DNA of 64,000 bases from Brevundimonas subvibrioides (GCF_027271155.1 NZ_CP114542.1:2170001-2234000); one strand, 5' to 3'; positions 25,413 to 34,463 are shown, counted from the stretch's first letter. The notes: generated by a model from the sequence alone, not told the origin. A program made the numbers and translations.

Positions 25413-25473
25413 CGATCCCGGCCACCCTGCTTGAGCGAAAGAACTGGATCCCGGCCTGCGCCGCGATCAGCGA
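25344..25473. repeat. ~130-bp palindromic intergenic repeat, copy 1
   Basis: The ends are imperfect inverted repeats (CCGCTCATCCCGGCG on the left; GCGCCGCGATCAGCGA on the right, about 16 of 20 paired). Inner blocks GCTTTG-x-GCGA-x-GA, GATCCC-x-GCC-x-CC and ACTGGATCCCGGCC recur in the same order in copy 2 (28658-28786). The element covers the amidase start and ends 6 bp before the stop of dipeptidyl peptidase IV. It looks like a MITE- or BIME-type family. Confidence 0.65.
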
Positions 25474-25478
25474 AACGT

Positions 25479-27716
25479 CTAATCGGACGTCCCGTGCGAC
25501 CGCGACCCGATGGTCCGGTCGAGGAAGTCCAGATACGTCTGCCACTGCTGAAGCTGGCGCTCATTGCCGCGCACCCCGTGGCGCTGGCCTGGATAGAGCA
25601 TCATCTCGAACGGGATGGACCTGGCCTGCAAGGCATCGATCACCCGGGTCGAGTTCTCCAGGATCACGTTGTCGTCCGCCATCCCGTGCATCAGCAGCAT
25701 CCGGCCCGTCAGGTTGTCGAGCCGCGGAATCGCATCCGCCGCCGCATAGCCCTCCGGATTCGCTTCCGGCGTCGACATGAACCGCTCGGTGTAGTGGGTG
25801 TCGTACAGGTTCCACTGGGTCGGAGGTGCCCCCACCGCCGCCGCCGCCAGCCCCATATCCGGCTCGGTAATGGCCCGCAGGCTCATGAACCCGCCATAGG
25901 ACCAGCCCATCATCGCGATGCGGGCGTCATCGACATAGGGCAGTGTTCTCAGATAGTTGGCCGCCAGAACCTGATCCTCGATCTCAGGCTGTCCCATACG
26001 CAGATGCAGGGCCTGTTTGAACCGCGCCGAGCGATAGCCCTCGCCGCGGTTGTCCAGCCGGAACACGATGTATCCGGCCTCAGTCAACAGTTGATTGGTC
26101 GCCGGCTGCCATCCCGCCCGCACCCCGCCCGCCGACGGCCCGCCATACACCTGCATGATGACGGGATAGGTCCTGCTCGGGTCGAAGCCATAGGGCTTGG
26201 TCATCATCCACTGCAGGGTCTCGCCGTGGCTTTCCAGCGTCCCGAATTCCGGGTCCATCCGCCGCTCGCGGTACGGCCAGAACGGATGATCCTCATCCAG
26301 CCTGTTCTCTTCGATCCAGCGCACGAAGGTCCCGTCGGCGCGGTAAAGCGCGGTCTGCGGTGGCGTATCGACGTCGGAATAGGTGGTGACATAGGCTGTG
26401 GCCGTGTCGTTCAGGGTGAACGATCCGCTCGTCTCCGTGACCGCGACCGGCGCCCCGCCCGAAAGGGCCACGGTGAACAGACGACGCTCCAGCGGCGCCT
26501 CGACCCCGTCGCGCATCGAGGCGGAGAAGAAGACCCGGCCGGTCTCCTCATCGACCCCGTCCAGCGTCTGGACCGGCCAGTCGCCCTCCGTCAGGGCCCG
26601 CACCTTCCGGCCCGCGGCGTCGTACAGATACAGGTGCCGCCAGCCGGTGCTCTCGTCCGACCAGATGAAGCCCCCGTCCTTCAGCGGCTTGAAGTCGTCG
26701 GTCAGCTCGACCCAGGCGTCGGAGGTCTGGGTCGCGATCACCCGCGATGTGCCCGTCGCCGGATCGACGCTCAGCAGATCCAGCGTCTTCTGGTCCCGGC
26801 TCTGGCGCTGGACGTACAGGGTCTTTCCGTCCTGCGACCAGTTCACCCGCGCCAGATAGATGTCGGTGTTGTCGCCAAGGTCGACCTTGACCCGCCGGTT
26901 GGCCGTCACGTCCTGAACATAAAGCTCGACAACCGCATTGGGTCGGCCGGCACGGGGATAGCGCTGCTCGACCACGCTGGCCCCGCCCCCGGAGATATCC
27001 AGCCGGGGCACGACGTCCACGGTCGATTCATCGGTCCTCTGCAGGGCGATGAACCGCTCGTCCGGGCTCCACCAGTAGCCGGTGTCGCGGTCCATCTCCT
27101 CCTGGGCGATGAACTCGGCGGTGGCCCAGGTGATCAGACCCTCACCGTCGCTCGTGACCGCTTGCTCGTCTCCGCTGGCCAGGTTCAGCACCACCAGGTC
27201 CTGGTCGCGCACGAAGCTGACGAAATTGCCCTTGGGGCTGACCTTGGCATCGATCTCGTCGGCCGGGGTCTCGGTCAGGCGGCGCACCTGCCCGCCCTCG
27301 CGGCTGGCCAGGAAGATGTCGCCTTCCAGCGGGGCCAGGATATAGCGCCCCTGCTCGTCCCACGAGTATTCGACCACCCCGCGCTGCGAAATCCGCATCC
27401 GCTCGCGGCGGGCCTTCTCGGCCTCCGACAGTTCGCCCGCATCGGGCACCAGGGCGCGCGCGTCGATCAGCTTGAACGGTTCGCCCGCCCCCGTCGGCGC
27501 GGCCCACAGGTCCAGCACCGAAACATCGTCCGGCCGCGCCCTCAGGAAGGCGACCAGCGCCCCGTCGGGCGACAGGCTGACCCCCTGCGCCACCGGCCCG
27601 TTCAGGCTTGGACTGGAAAACACCCGCTCCGGCGTCAGCACGGCGGGATCCGGCGTTTGAGCGAGCGCCGATCCGGCGGTCAGGACGAGGGCGGAGACGA
27701 GAAGGACTGTGCGCAT
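25479..27716 (-). CDS. Dipeptidyl peptidase IV, S9B family
   Basis: A 745-residue precursor with a signal peptide (VLLVSALVLTAGSALA-Q), an N-terminal eight-bladed propeller and a C-terminal alpha/beta hydrolase. It shows the substrate-binding Glu pair in AEFIAQEEMDRDTGYWWSPD, the nucleophile GWSYGG (S606), Asp in MADDNV (D681) and His in GQRHGV (H713), the full DPP4 triad. It should release X-Pro or X-Ala dipeptides from peptides in the periplasm. Divergent from the ferredoxin-NADP reductase gene. A palindromic repeat lies just after its stop. Confidence 0.93.
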   Translation of the reverse strand: MRTVLLVSALVLTAGSALAQTPDPAVLTPERVFSSPSLNGPVAQGVSLSPDGALVAFLRARPDDVSVLDLWAAPTGAGEPFKLIDARALVPDAGELSEAEKARRERMRISQRGVVEYSWDEQGRYILAPLEGDIFLASREGGQVRRLTETPADEIDAKVSPKGNFVSFVRDQDLVVLNLASGDEQAVTSDGEGLITWATAEFIAQEEMDRDTGYWWSPDERFIALQRTDESTVDVVPRLDISGGGASVVEQRYPRAGRPNAVVELYVQDVTANRRVKVDLGDNTDIYLARVNWSQDGKTLYVQRQSRDQKTLDLLSVDPATGTSRVIATQTSDAWVELTDDFKPLKDGGFIWSDESTGWRHLYLYDAAGRKVRALTEGDWPVQTLDGVDEETGRVFFSASMRDGVEAPLERRLFTVALSGGAPVAVTETSGSFTLNDTATAYVTTYSDVDTPPQTALYRADGTFVRWIEENRLDEDHPFWPYRERRMDPEFGTLESHGETLQWMMTKPYGFDPSRTYPVIMQVYGGPSAGGVRAGWQPATNQLLTEAGYIVFRLDNRGEGYRSARFKQALHLRMGQPEIEDQVLAANYLRTLPYVDDARIAMMGWSYGGFMSLRAITEPDMGLAAAAVGAPPTQWNLYDTHYTERFMSTPEANPEGYAAADAIPRLDNLTGRMLLMHGMADDNVILENSTRVIDALQARSIPFEMMLYPGQRHGVRGNERQLQQWQTYLDFLDRTIGSRSHGTSD

Positions 27717-27759
27717 GGGCGGACGCTAGAGAATGATTTTGCCGACGTCACTCCCTCTT

Positions 27760-27780
27760 CCCTCTCCCTCCGGGAGAGGG
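27760..27780. repeat. Short perfect hairpin between DPP IV and fpr
   Basis: CCCTCTCCC-TCC-GGGAGAGGG is a 9-bp perfect stem with a 3-nt loop in the divergent intergenic region. There is no T-run after it on either strand, so it is more like a REP-type repeat than a terminator. Its effect on the two promoters is unknown. Confidence 0.5.
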
Positions 27781-27833
27781 ACGACACTTCGGCACCTTCC
27801 TTCCTCTCGCCCGACCCCTTAAACACCGGAGCG

Positions 27834-28646
27834 ATGACCGACACCGCCTCCGCCCCGCCGCCGAAATCTTCGGCCTTCCATGAACTGGAGGTTTTGTCCG
27901 TCCGCCGCTGGACCGAGGGCCTGTTCAGCTTCCGCGTCGCCCGGCCCGAGGACTTCCGCTTCCGTTCCGGCGAGTTCGTGATGATCGGCCTGCCGGGCGA
28001 GGACGGCGGTAAGCCGATCCTGCGCGCCTATTCGATCGCCAGCCCGGCATGGGACGAGGAGTTGGAGTTCCTCTCCATCGCCGTGCCCGACGGCCCCCTG
28101 ACCTCACGCCTGGTCAGGATCGAGCCGGGCGACACCGTCCTGATGGGCAAGAAGCCCACCGGCACCCTGGTGCTGGATGCCCTGACCGGCGGCCAGACCC
28201 TGTGGCTGATCGGCACGGGCACGGGCCTGGCTCCCTGGCTCAGCGTGGCGCGGGATCCCGACACCTATGCCCGGTTCGGCCGCGTCATCGTCTGCCATAC
28301 AGTGCGCAATGTCGCCGACCTGGCATACCGCGACTTCTTCACCTCGGGCATCCACGACGATCCCCTGATCGGCGAGGAGGCGGCGGCCCAGCTGACCTAC
28401 TATCCGACCGTGACCCGCGAGGCCTTCGAGACGCCCGGCCGCATCACGGACCGCATCACGTCCGGCGCAGTCTTCGCCGATCTGGGTCTGCCCGCCGGGT
28501 TCTCGCCGGAGCGAGACCGCGTGATGCTCTGCGGCTCCATGGCCATGATCAAGGAAACCGCCGAACTGCTGGAAGGCTTCGGCCTGAAGGAAGGCTCGAA
28601 CGCCGAGCCCGGCGACTATGTCCTGGAGCGCGCGTTCGTTGGCTGA
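27834..28646 (+). CDS. fpr: Ferredoxin--NADP+ reductase
   Basis: A 270-residue flavoprotein of the bacterial Fpr type: FAD-binding barrel with LRAYSIASPAWDEELEF (RxYS motif), SRLVRIEPGDTVLMGKKPTGTL, and the NADP domain with IGTGTGLAPWLS and MLCGSMAMIKET, ending VLERAFVG. It exchanges electrons between NADPH and ferredoxin or flavodoxin and supports redox homeostasis. The ORF is open for 2.4 kb upstream, but that part is the shadow of DPP IV; ATG 27834 starts exactly at the family N terminus. Confidence 0.92.
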   Translation: MTDTASAPPPKSSAFHELEVLSVRRWTEGLFSFRVARPEDFRFRSGEFVMIGLPGEDGGKPILRAYSIASPAWDEELEFLSIAVPDGPLTSRLVRIEPGDTVLMGKKPTGTLVLDALTGGQTLWLIGTGTGLAPWLSVARDPDTYARFGRVIVCHTVRNVADLAYRDFFTSGIHDDPLIGEEAAAQLTYYPTVTREAFETPGRITDRITSGAVFADLGLPAGFSPERDRVMLCGSMAMIKETAELLEGFGLKEGSNAEPGDYVLERAFVG

Positions 28647-28657
28647 GTGTTTTTCTC

Positions 28658-28786
28658 CCGCTCATCCCCGCGAACGCGGGGACCCAGGGCTTTGCGCGAC
28701 GAACGAGACCGATTTCGCACCGCTGCTGATCCCCGCCGCCGTGCCTCACAACAGGACTTGGTCCCCGCGTTTGCGGGAACGAGCGG
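28658..28786. repeat. ~130-bp palindromic intergenic repeat, copy 2
   Basis: Inverted terminal arms of 27 bp pair at 24 positions: CCGCTCATCCCCGCG on the left, and TTGCGGGAACGAGCGG at the right end, both also including the GGTCCCC/GGGGACC inner part. The length (129 bp) and internal blocks match copy 1 at 25344-25473. It fills the gap between fpr and the chorismate mutase gene, and its last GG forms part of that gene's Shine-Dalgarno. Confidence 0.7.
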
Positions 28787-28790
28787 AGAC

Positions 28791-29126
28791 ATGATGCACA
28801 AGCCGACTGTAGTTGCGGTCGATCCCCGAGTGGATCCAGGCGAATGCATCTCGATGGTCGAGGTCCGCCAGGGCGTCGATGCCCTCGACCGTGCCCTCGT
28901 CGCCCTGCTGGCCGAACGTCAGCGCTATATGGACGCCGCCGCCCGCATCAAGCCCAACCGCGACGCCGTCCACGACGACGCCCGGATCGAGGACGTCGTG
29001 TCAAAGGTGCTGGCCGCCGCCGAGGCCCACCATCTGTCGCGCGACATCGCCGAGCCCGTCTGGCGCCTGCTGATCGACCGCTGCATCGCCCACGAGTTCA
29101 GCGCCTACGACCGGACACGGAACTGA
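28791..29126 (+). CDS. Chorismate mutase, AroQ class
   Basis: A 111-residue all-helical protein with the AroQ core: MVEVRQGVDALDRALVALLAERQRYMDAAARIKP, then ARIEDVVSKVLAAAEAHHLS and the third helix. The conserved Arg/Lys/Glu pattern fits conversion of chorismate to prephenate; isochorismate-pyruvate lyase is the main alternative in this fold. Start ATG 28791 has GGAG 3 nt upstream; a later in-frame ATG (28854) has no ribosome site. The Shine-Dalgarno is formed at the edge of the palindromic repeat. Confidence 0.8.
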   Translation: MMHKPTVVAVDPRVDPGECISMVEVRQGVDALDRALVALLAERQRYMDAAARIKPNRDAVHDDARIEDVVSKVLAAAEAHHLSRDIAEPVWRLLIDRCIAHEFSAYDRTRN

Positions 29127-29202
29127 TCCGGAATTCATGCCTGTCTTGCCGTCGGGGTCTGTTCGACGGTGTCACCCTGACCCAGGTCACCCCTTGCGGC
29201 GA

Positions 29203-29556
29203 TCACGGCTTCAGGGATCTCAGCATCAGTTCGTGGCGCCAGGCCGCGACATCGGCCAGGGCGATGTCGAGCGCGTCGCGGACCCGATCCAGCAGCGGCG
29301 GAGCGTCGGCCTTGTCCGCGGCCTCCGCGGCTTTGCAGACAGCCGCAAGCGCCCCGGCCCCGATCCCCGCCGCCGCGCCCCGGATCGTGTGCACTGCGTC
29401 CTTCCAGCCCTCCTGACGCGCGTCCAGCATCGGCGACCACATCCCGGCCTGCTGGACGAACAGGCCCAGCACCTCCTCGGCCACGGCGTCGTCGCCGCCC
29501 GTCGTCCGGTCCAGCACCGAGAAATCGACCGCCCCGGTCAGGTCGCGCCGCGACAT
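29203..29556 (-). CDS. Histidine phosphotransfer (Hpt) domain protein
   Basis: A 117-residue single-domain protein with the Hpt phospho-acceptor helix KDAVHTIRGAAAGIGAGAL (His near residue 58) in a four-helix arrangement. It should relay phosphate between a hybrid kinase and a response regulator. The ATG overlaps the permease stop by one nucleotide (TGATG). No kinase or regulator gene is adjacent, so its partners are unknown. Confidence 0.8.
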   Translation of the reverse strand: MSRRDLTGAVDFSVLDRTTGGDDAVAEEVLGLFVQQAGMWSPMLDARQEGWKDAVHTIRGAAAGIGAGALAAVCKAAEAADKADAPPLLDRVRDALDIALADVAAWRHELMLRSLKP

Positions 29557-31007
29557 CAGGCGGCCTGTTCGGGGTTCTTGGCCAGACGGGCGTTCCGCGA
29601 CGACCACAGGAAATAGATCACCAGCCCGAAGGCGTTCCAGTACAGGAAATACAGCTGTGTCCGCGCCTGCAGGCTGAAGAAGAAGACCACGCATCCGATG
29701 ATGGTGATGGCCCCGACCAGCCACCACAGGGGTGCCCGGAACGTCCGCGGCCGGTTCGGATCGCGCAGCCGCAGCACGATCAGGCACACGCCCACCGCCG
29801 CAAAGGCTGCCAGCGTCCCGGCATTGGCCAGCGATGCCAGCTCGTCCAGCCGCATGACGCCAGCCAGGGCCGCAACCACGATGGCGGTGAACACTGTCAC
29901 CACCGCCGGCACGCCCCGGCTCGAGATCCTGGCCAGCGAGGTCGGCAGCAGACCGTCCCGCGCCATGCCGAGGAAGATCCGGCTTTGTCCGAACAGGAAG
30001 GCGAGCAGAACGGTCGGCAGGGCGATGACCGCCGAGGCCGCGATCGCCTGCGCCGCTGCCCCCTGCCCCATCTCGCGCAGGATCAGCGCCAGCGGTTCCG
30101 GACTGGCCGCAAAGCTGGCTACGGGCCGCGCCCCGATCGCGGCGGCCGCCACGACCAGATACAGGGCCGTGCAGATCAGCATGGATCCCACGATGCCGAT
30201 GGCCAGATCCCGCTCGGGCTTTTTGGTCTCCTCCGCCGCCGTCGAGATGGCGTCGAAGCCGTAGAAGGCAAAGAAGATGATCGCCGCCGCCGCCATGACC
30301 CCGGTCTGGACCACCGGCTGGCCCGTGATCGCCTCGGCGAACGGCAGGGCGGGCGATCCGAACCCGTTGGGCATGAAGGGCGTGAAATTGGCCGCGTCGA
30401 AGGCCGGAAGCGCGATGGCCACGAACCCGATCAGCGCCGCCACCTTGATGACCACCAGAATCGCGTTCAGCGTCGCGCTCTCCCGCGTGCCCAGCAGCAG
30501 CAGACCGGTGACCACCGCGATGATCGCCACGGCCGGCAGGTTGACCAGCCCGCCCGGAACGTGCGGCCCGACCGTCAGCGCCGTCGGCAGATCGATCCCC
30601 AGCCCGGTCAGGAATCCGACCGCATAGCCGGACCAGCCCACCGCCACGGCCGAGACGACCAGCGAATACTCCAGGATCAGCGACCAGCCCACGACCCAGG
30701 CGATCACCTCGCCCAGCACCGCATAGGAATAGGCGTAGGCGCTGCCGGCCTGCGGCATCATGGTCGACAGCTCGGCATAGGCCAGGGCCGCGCAGGCGCA
30801 GACCAGACCCGCCAGAGCGAAGCTGATCATCACCGCCGGTCCCGCCAGTCCGGCCCCGACCCCGATCAGGGTCAGGATGCCGGTGCCGACGATCGCACCG
30901 ACGCCGAGCGCCAGCAGGTGCGGCCAGCTCAGCGTCGCCTTCAGGCGCGGCCCGTCCGAAGCCTGATGCATCGCATCGATGGACTTTCGCCGATTCCAGA
31001 ACGCCAT
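29556..31007 (-). CDS. APC-family amino acid permease (cationic amino acid transporter type)
   Basis: A 483-residue inner-membrane protein with twelve to fourteen helices. It starts with the APC signature LALGVGAIVGTGILTLIGVGAGLAGPA and has AELSTMMPQAGSAYAYSYAVLGE, GFDAISTAAEETKKPERDLAIGI and FGQSRIFLGMARDGLLP, as in YfnA/CAT proteins. The substrate is probably an amino acid but cannot be fixed. It is followed by the Hpt gene in the same transcript. Confidence 0.88.
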   Translation of the reverse strand: MAFWNRRKSIDAMHQASDGPRLKATLSWPHLLALGVGAIVGTGILTLIGVGAGLAGPAVMISFALAGLVCACAALAYAELSTMMPQAGSAYAYSYAVLGEVIAWVVGWSLILEYSLVVSAVAVGWSGYAVGFLTGLGIDLPTALTVGPHVPGGLVNLPAVAIIAVVTGLLLLGTRESATLNAILVVIKVAALIGFVAIALPAFDAANFTPFMPNGFGSPALPFAEAITGQPVVQTGVMAAAAIIFFAFYGFDAISTAAEETKKPERDLAIGIVGSMLICTALYLVVAAAAIGARPVASFAASPEPLALILREMGQGAAAQAIAASAVIALPTVLLAFLFGQSRIFLGMARDGLLPTSLARISSRGVPAVVTVFTAIVVAALAGVMRLDELASLANAGTLAAFAAVGVCLIVLRLRDPNRPRTFRAPLWWLVGAITIIGCVVFFFSLQARTQLYFLYWNAFGLVIYFLWSSRNARLAKNPEQAA

Positions 31008-31093
31008 GCCCGATCCTCCCCACGCCCGGTCGGGGCGATTCCGCTTCGGATGCTAGCCGCTTGCGACCGGATGCGGAACCGGCGCAAAAGCCC

Positions 31094-31122
31094 TTGCATC
31101 TGCGAGCCATTATCTCTATCCC
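31094..31122 (+). promoter_or_regulatory. Candidate promoter of tRNA-Lys
   Basis: TTGCAT (31094-31099) and TATCCC (31117-31122) are spaced by 17 bp, about 80 bp upstream of the tRNA. The rest of the 31008-31203 gap holds only a hairpin with ACGCCAC/GTGGCGT arms (31149-31170). Confidence 0.3.
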
Positions 31123-31203
31123 GCCCGTTCGCCTGCGACGTCCCATGACGCCACACGCGAAGGTGGCGTGGCGATTGCATCGTCTGCCCCGACGACATGG
31201 TAC

Positions 31204-31283
<80 letters not shown>

Positions 31284-31356
31284 TCTTGTTGAAAATGCAG
31301 ATAAATTCGGGCGACACGGAATCGGCGGCCTCGGCCGTGACGCGGTGTAGGTATCG

Positions 31357-31369
31357 CTTTAGGTAACGG
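31357..31369 (+). repeat. Candidate integrase arm site, left
   Basis: CTTTAGGTAACGG occurs here and, inverted, at 41042-41054 near the other end of the element. Sharing of a 13-mer by the two ends in mirror orientation suggests arm-type integrase or excisionase sites. The rest of 31284-31435 has no gene. Confidence 0.45.
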
Positions 31370-31435
31370 CCTTGTTATCTGTGGTCCGCAGGTGCGCACC
31401 GCTGAAATCCAGTGATGGCGGGAAGCTCCCCGGCC

Positions 31436-31849
31436 TTAACTGTCCTGCGCCGCCTTCTTGAGCGTGTTGCGGAGCCGGGCGTTGAACTTCTTGCGCTCCC
31501 GATCCCGGACGGGCCGAAAGAACGGCTGCGGAGGGGTGTCCGACGTCCCGTATTCGATGGCGCGGGCGTAGTCATACGGGCGGCCGCTGGCCGTCTGGCG
31601 GGTCGTGAGAGGCCCCCCGGCCGATACCCGGACGCGGAGCCAGCTTTCGGTCGAAATGTCCTCCGCACGGATCGATGCGTCGAGGGCACCCTCCCCGTCC
31701 GGTGAGCCCAGCTTCATCTGATCGACGATCCGGGCGGCGGTTTCATCGATCAGCTTTTTGGCCGCGTGACGCATCCGTTCGGGGATGGCCTCGAAGTCCT
31801 TTTTCAGCTGGGCACGGGCCGCCGGGGTCAGGGGACGAACCTTGGCCAT
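31436..31849 (-). CDS. HK97 gp10-like head-tail joining protein
   Basis: A 137-residue phage protein with the gp10-family pattern: a long N-terminal helix (LKKDFEAIPERMRHAAKKLIDETAARIVDQMK), a middle strand region and YARAIEYGTSDTPPQPFFRPVRDRER, the usual C-terminal signature. It would join head and tail in a siphophage. It starts directly after the tape-measure stop (TAG-ATG), an unusual place, since gp10 normally lies between capsid and tail genes. It is the last gene before attL. Confidence 0.75.
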   Translation of the reverse strand: MAKVRPLTPAARAQLKKDFEAIPERMRHAAKKLIDETAARIVDQMKLGSPDGEGALDASIRAEDISTESWLRVRVSAGGPLTTRQTASGRPYDYARAIEYGTSDTPPQPFFRPVRDRERKKFNARLRNTLKKAAQDS

Positions 31850-33970
31850 CTAGCGGGTCCGGTAGGTCTGTTTGCGCGCCAGGTCGGTCGGCACCTGTGA
31901 CCGCGAGGCATTGAACGATTGAACCCCCGCACGGGCTGCCGCAGGATCGGCCACGCGCTCGACCGCCACGTCGAAGTAGGGTGACGGCGTGACGTGAACC
32001 GCCAGGGCTCCGCCGCCCGTGGCCTGTCCCGGCTTCCTGATATCGACCATCTCGCCCGGCGTTGCCCGGAAGGCGACGGTCTGGCTATCGAGTCCGCCCG
32101 ACCCGCCGACCTTGAAGCTGCCGCCCGTCTTGAAGCCCGGGAGCTTGAAGCCGCCGAAGATCGAGGAAGCCACCTTGCCCAGGCCAGAGGCCGTGTTGCC
32201 GTTGCCCTGCCGGTCGAGGAGCGAAAAGAGATCGTCGGCCAGGTTCTCCAGCAACCGATTTGCGAAGCGGTCGGCCAGGTTCTCGAAATAACCCCCCAGC
32301 TCGCCGTCCAGGGCCGCGCGCATCCCGCTCACGAACTCATTGCGGAAGTTGGCCTTCGCCTCCTCCGCAACGGCCCTGGCCGCCTCATTGGCCGCCCGGT
32401 CCTTATTCAGGGCGTCGATCAGCTGGGCACGGGCGCGCTCGATTTCGGACTGGTTCAGGGTCTGGGCAATGTTCGCTTCCCGCGCCAACCAGACGCCGCG
32501 CTCTGCCTCGATCAGGCGCTGCTTATCCGCCTCGCTGATCTGGCCGTCCGTCACCTGGCGCTCAAGATCCATGAGACGCGACTGGCGTTCCTGATCCAGT
32601 AGCAGGATGGCGATCGACGCCCGCTGCTGCGCCGTGGTGGCGAGTTGGCTTTGCGCCTGAAGGGTGTCCCGCTGGGCGCTGGCCATCTGATCGTCAAACC
32701 GGCGAGCCCGTGCCAGGGCATCGGCGGCGGCGCGGTCGGTTTCGGCCTGTGCCCGGCCGGTCGATCCCGATCTGGACCCTCTCCCTCCCGACCGCGTCGG
32801 GGCGTTCGGGGCGTCGCCGATCTCACGGGTCCGGTCGGCGGCCGAAGGGCCGGCCGAAGAAATGCTGGACCGGGCGCGGCGGGCGATTTCGGCATTGACC
32901 TCGGCAAGCCGGCGGACCCATCCCTGCTGAACCTGTGTCAGACGGCCGCCGGGCTGGCGTGGGGCCTGCTGATAGGCGCGAGTGACCATGCCCTGCAGAC
33001 GGGCGCTTTGATCGGCCAGGACGCGGCCCTGGCGGTTTTCCGCCCGGTCCATCGAGTTGATGAAATCGCCGACCGCGCGGGTCAGGGTGGCGAAGCTGTT
33101 GGTCACCCAGACGAAGAATGGTGCCAGGCTGGCCTGCATCGATCGGACGTTGGCGTCGATCTGCTGTTTGTTGCGCTCCAGGGCGCGGTCGGTTTCGTCC
33201 AGACCCTTCACCACGTCGCCGGAAAGAACCAGGCCAAGGTCGCGGCTCTCGCGCGCCATGTCGTTCAGGCCAGCGGACCCCCTGCGGAGCATGGGCAGGA
33301 GCGGTTCGATCCCCAGCTTGCGGGCGATCTGGACTTGCTCGGCACGGTCGCCGATCTGCGAAATCTTGTCGGCCAGGATGGGCAGGAGCTCGGTCGCGTT
33401 ATCGACGGACGCCAGGGCCTCTTTCGTGAGACCCAGGCGCTCGAACACCTTCGTCACCTTCCCGGCACCGATGCCGGTCACGAAAGCCCCCAGAGAGCCG
33501 TTCAGGGCCTCCAGACCGCCCTCCAGCTTGGCAATGTCCACGCCGGTCTCGTCTGCGGCATAGCGGAGCTCCTGAAGGGCTTCCACGCCGACGCCGATGC
33601 GGTCCGCCGAGTCGGACAGGTCCGCCGCGAACTTGGCCGCGTCCTTCACGCCCTGGAGCGCCACCACAAGCGCGCCGACCCCGACAGCCGCCCCGGCACC
33701 CGCGATGCCCAGATTGCCCATCCCGGCCCCCAGACCCGGAAGGCCCGCGCCTGCGCTGCTGATCGATGACGTGAGGTCGGCCAGGCCGGACCGGGCGGCC
33801 TGGGCCAGCCCGCCGGTCTGTTTGCGGACGTTGGAGTTGGCGGCCGTGAACCGCCGCTCCATAGCCGCCAGCTTCGTGTCGGTCTGATTCGACGCCTTCA
33901 GGAGAGCTTTCTCAAAGTCCCGGAAGTCGGCTTTGACTGTGACGCCAAAGGCTTCGGTCGCGGCCGCCAT
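31850..33970 (-). CDS. Phage tail tape measure protein
   Basis: A 706-residue protein with an N-terminal coiled coil (DFEKALLKASNQTDTKLAAMERRFTAANSNVRK), a Gly/Ala hydrophobic stretch (about 70-110, GLPGLGAGMGNLGIAGAGAAVG), a long helical rod with Arg/Gln-rich heptads and a Gly-rich C-terminal end (GGFKLPGFKTGGSFKVGGSGGLDSQTVAFRATPGEMV). This is typical of siphophage tape measures, whose length sets tail length. GGAGG lies 9 nt before ATG 33970. It may be shorter than those of complete phages. Confidence 0.85.
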   Translation of the reverse strand: MAAATEAFGVTVKADFRDFEKALLKASNQTDTKLAAMERRFTAANSNVRKQTGGLAQAARSGLADLTSSISSAGAGLPGLGAGMGNLGIAGAGAAVGVGALVVALQGVKDAAKFAADLSDSADRIGVGVEALQELRYAADETGVDIAKLEGGLEALNGSLGAFVTGIGAGKVTKVFERLGLTKEALASVDNATELLPILADKISQIGDRAEQVQIARKLGIEPLLPMLRRGSAGLNDMARESRDLGLVLSGDVVKGLDETDRALERNKQQIDANVRSMQASLAPFFVWVTNSFATLTRAVGDFINSMDRAENRQGRVLADQSARLQGMVTRAYQQAPRQPGGRLTQVQQGWVRRLAEVNAEIARRARSSISSAGPSAADRTREIGDAPNAPTRSGGRGSRSGSTGRAQAETDRAAADALARARRFDDQMASAQRDTLQAQSQLATTAQQRASIAILLLDQERQSRLMDLERQVTDGQISEADKQRLIEAERGVWLAREANIAQTLNQSEIERARAQLIDALNKDRAANEAARAVAEEAKANFRNEFVSGMRAALDGELGGYFENLADRFANRLLENLADDLFSLLDRQGNGNTASGLGKVASSIFGGFKLPGFKTGGSFKVGGSGGLDSQTVAFRATPGEMVDIRKPGQATGGGALAVHVTPSPYFDVAVERVADPAAARAGVQSFNASRSQVPTDLARKQTYRTR

Positions 33971-33973
33971 GGC

Positions 33974-34402
33974 CTATGCCTCCGAAGGCGGGTCGATCCC
34001 GACCAGGTATGCGGCCAGGATGCTTTCGGCCATCGCGACGCCCGTGGCGAACGGATAGTCGTCCATGATCCGGTCGACGATCGGACCGACCTTCACCGCG
34101 TCCGGCTGGCCGCGTTGTGCGCCCTTCAGCCCAGCCCGGATGACGCCCGCGATCTCGCGCGGGGTGCCCTTGCCAGTGACGACACGTTGATAGAGCTCCA
34201 TCGGGCCGAAGGCGTTCAGTGCGGGCTCTTCGCAGATCTCATTGACCCGCAGCTGGAACCGATAGCGATCCGCGCCGATCGACAGGTCCACGAAGGTCAC
34301 CTTGCCCTCGCCAGATGCTCTCGCCTCGTTCAGTGCCGCCATCTGACCGGCTGCGCTCTCGCGGACCGCGTCGATCAGTTTTCCGTCGTTCTCTTTCGTC
34401 AT
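33974..34402 (-). CDS. Tail assembly chaperone / gene transfer agent gp10-like protein
   Basis: A 142-residue protein with the pattern VTFVDLSIGADRYRFQLRVNEICEEPALNAFGPMELYQRV, which resembles the GTA gp10/phage tail-tube chaperone family (PF11836 type). It would assist tail assembly together with the tape measure gene that starts 4 nt after its stop. ATG 34402 is preceded by GAGG; an upstream in-frame ATG at 34450 has none. Confidence 0.7.
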   Translation of the reverse strand: MTKENDGKLIDAVRESAAGQMAALNEARASGEGKVTFVDLSIGADRYRFQLRVNEICEEPALNAFGPMELYQRVVTGKGTPREIAGVIRAGLKGAQRGQPDAVKVGPIVDRIMDDYPFATGVAMAESILAAYLVGIDPPSEA

Positions 34403-34463
34403 GGTCGCCTCATGTTTTGAATTGTGGATGCGCGTGTTTTTGACCCGCACCGGGCCGGCAAAC

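Noticed and set aside
25431..28646. A 1071-codon plus-strand open frame
   Set aside because: Only its last 270 codons (from 27834) encode a recognisable protein (Fpr). The rest is antisense to DPP IV, Arg/Pro/His-rich and an artefact of high GC.
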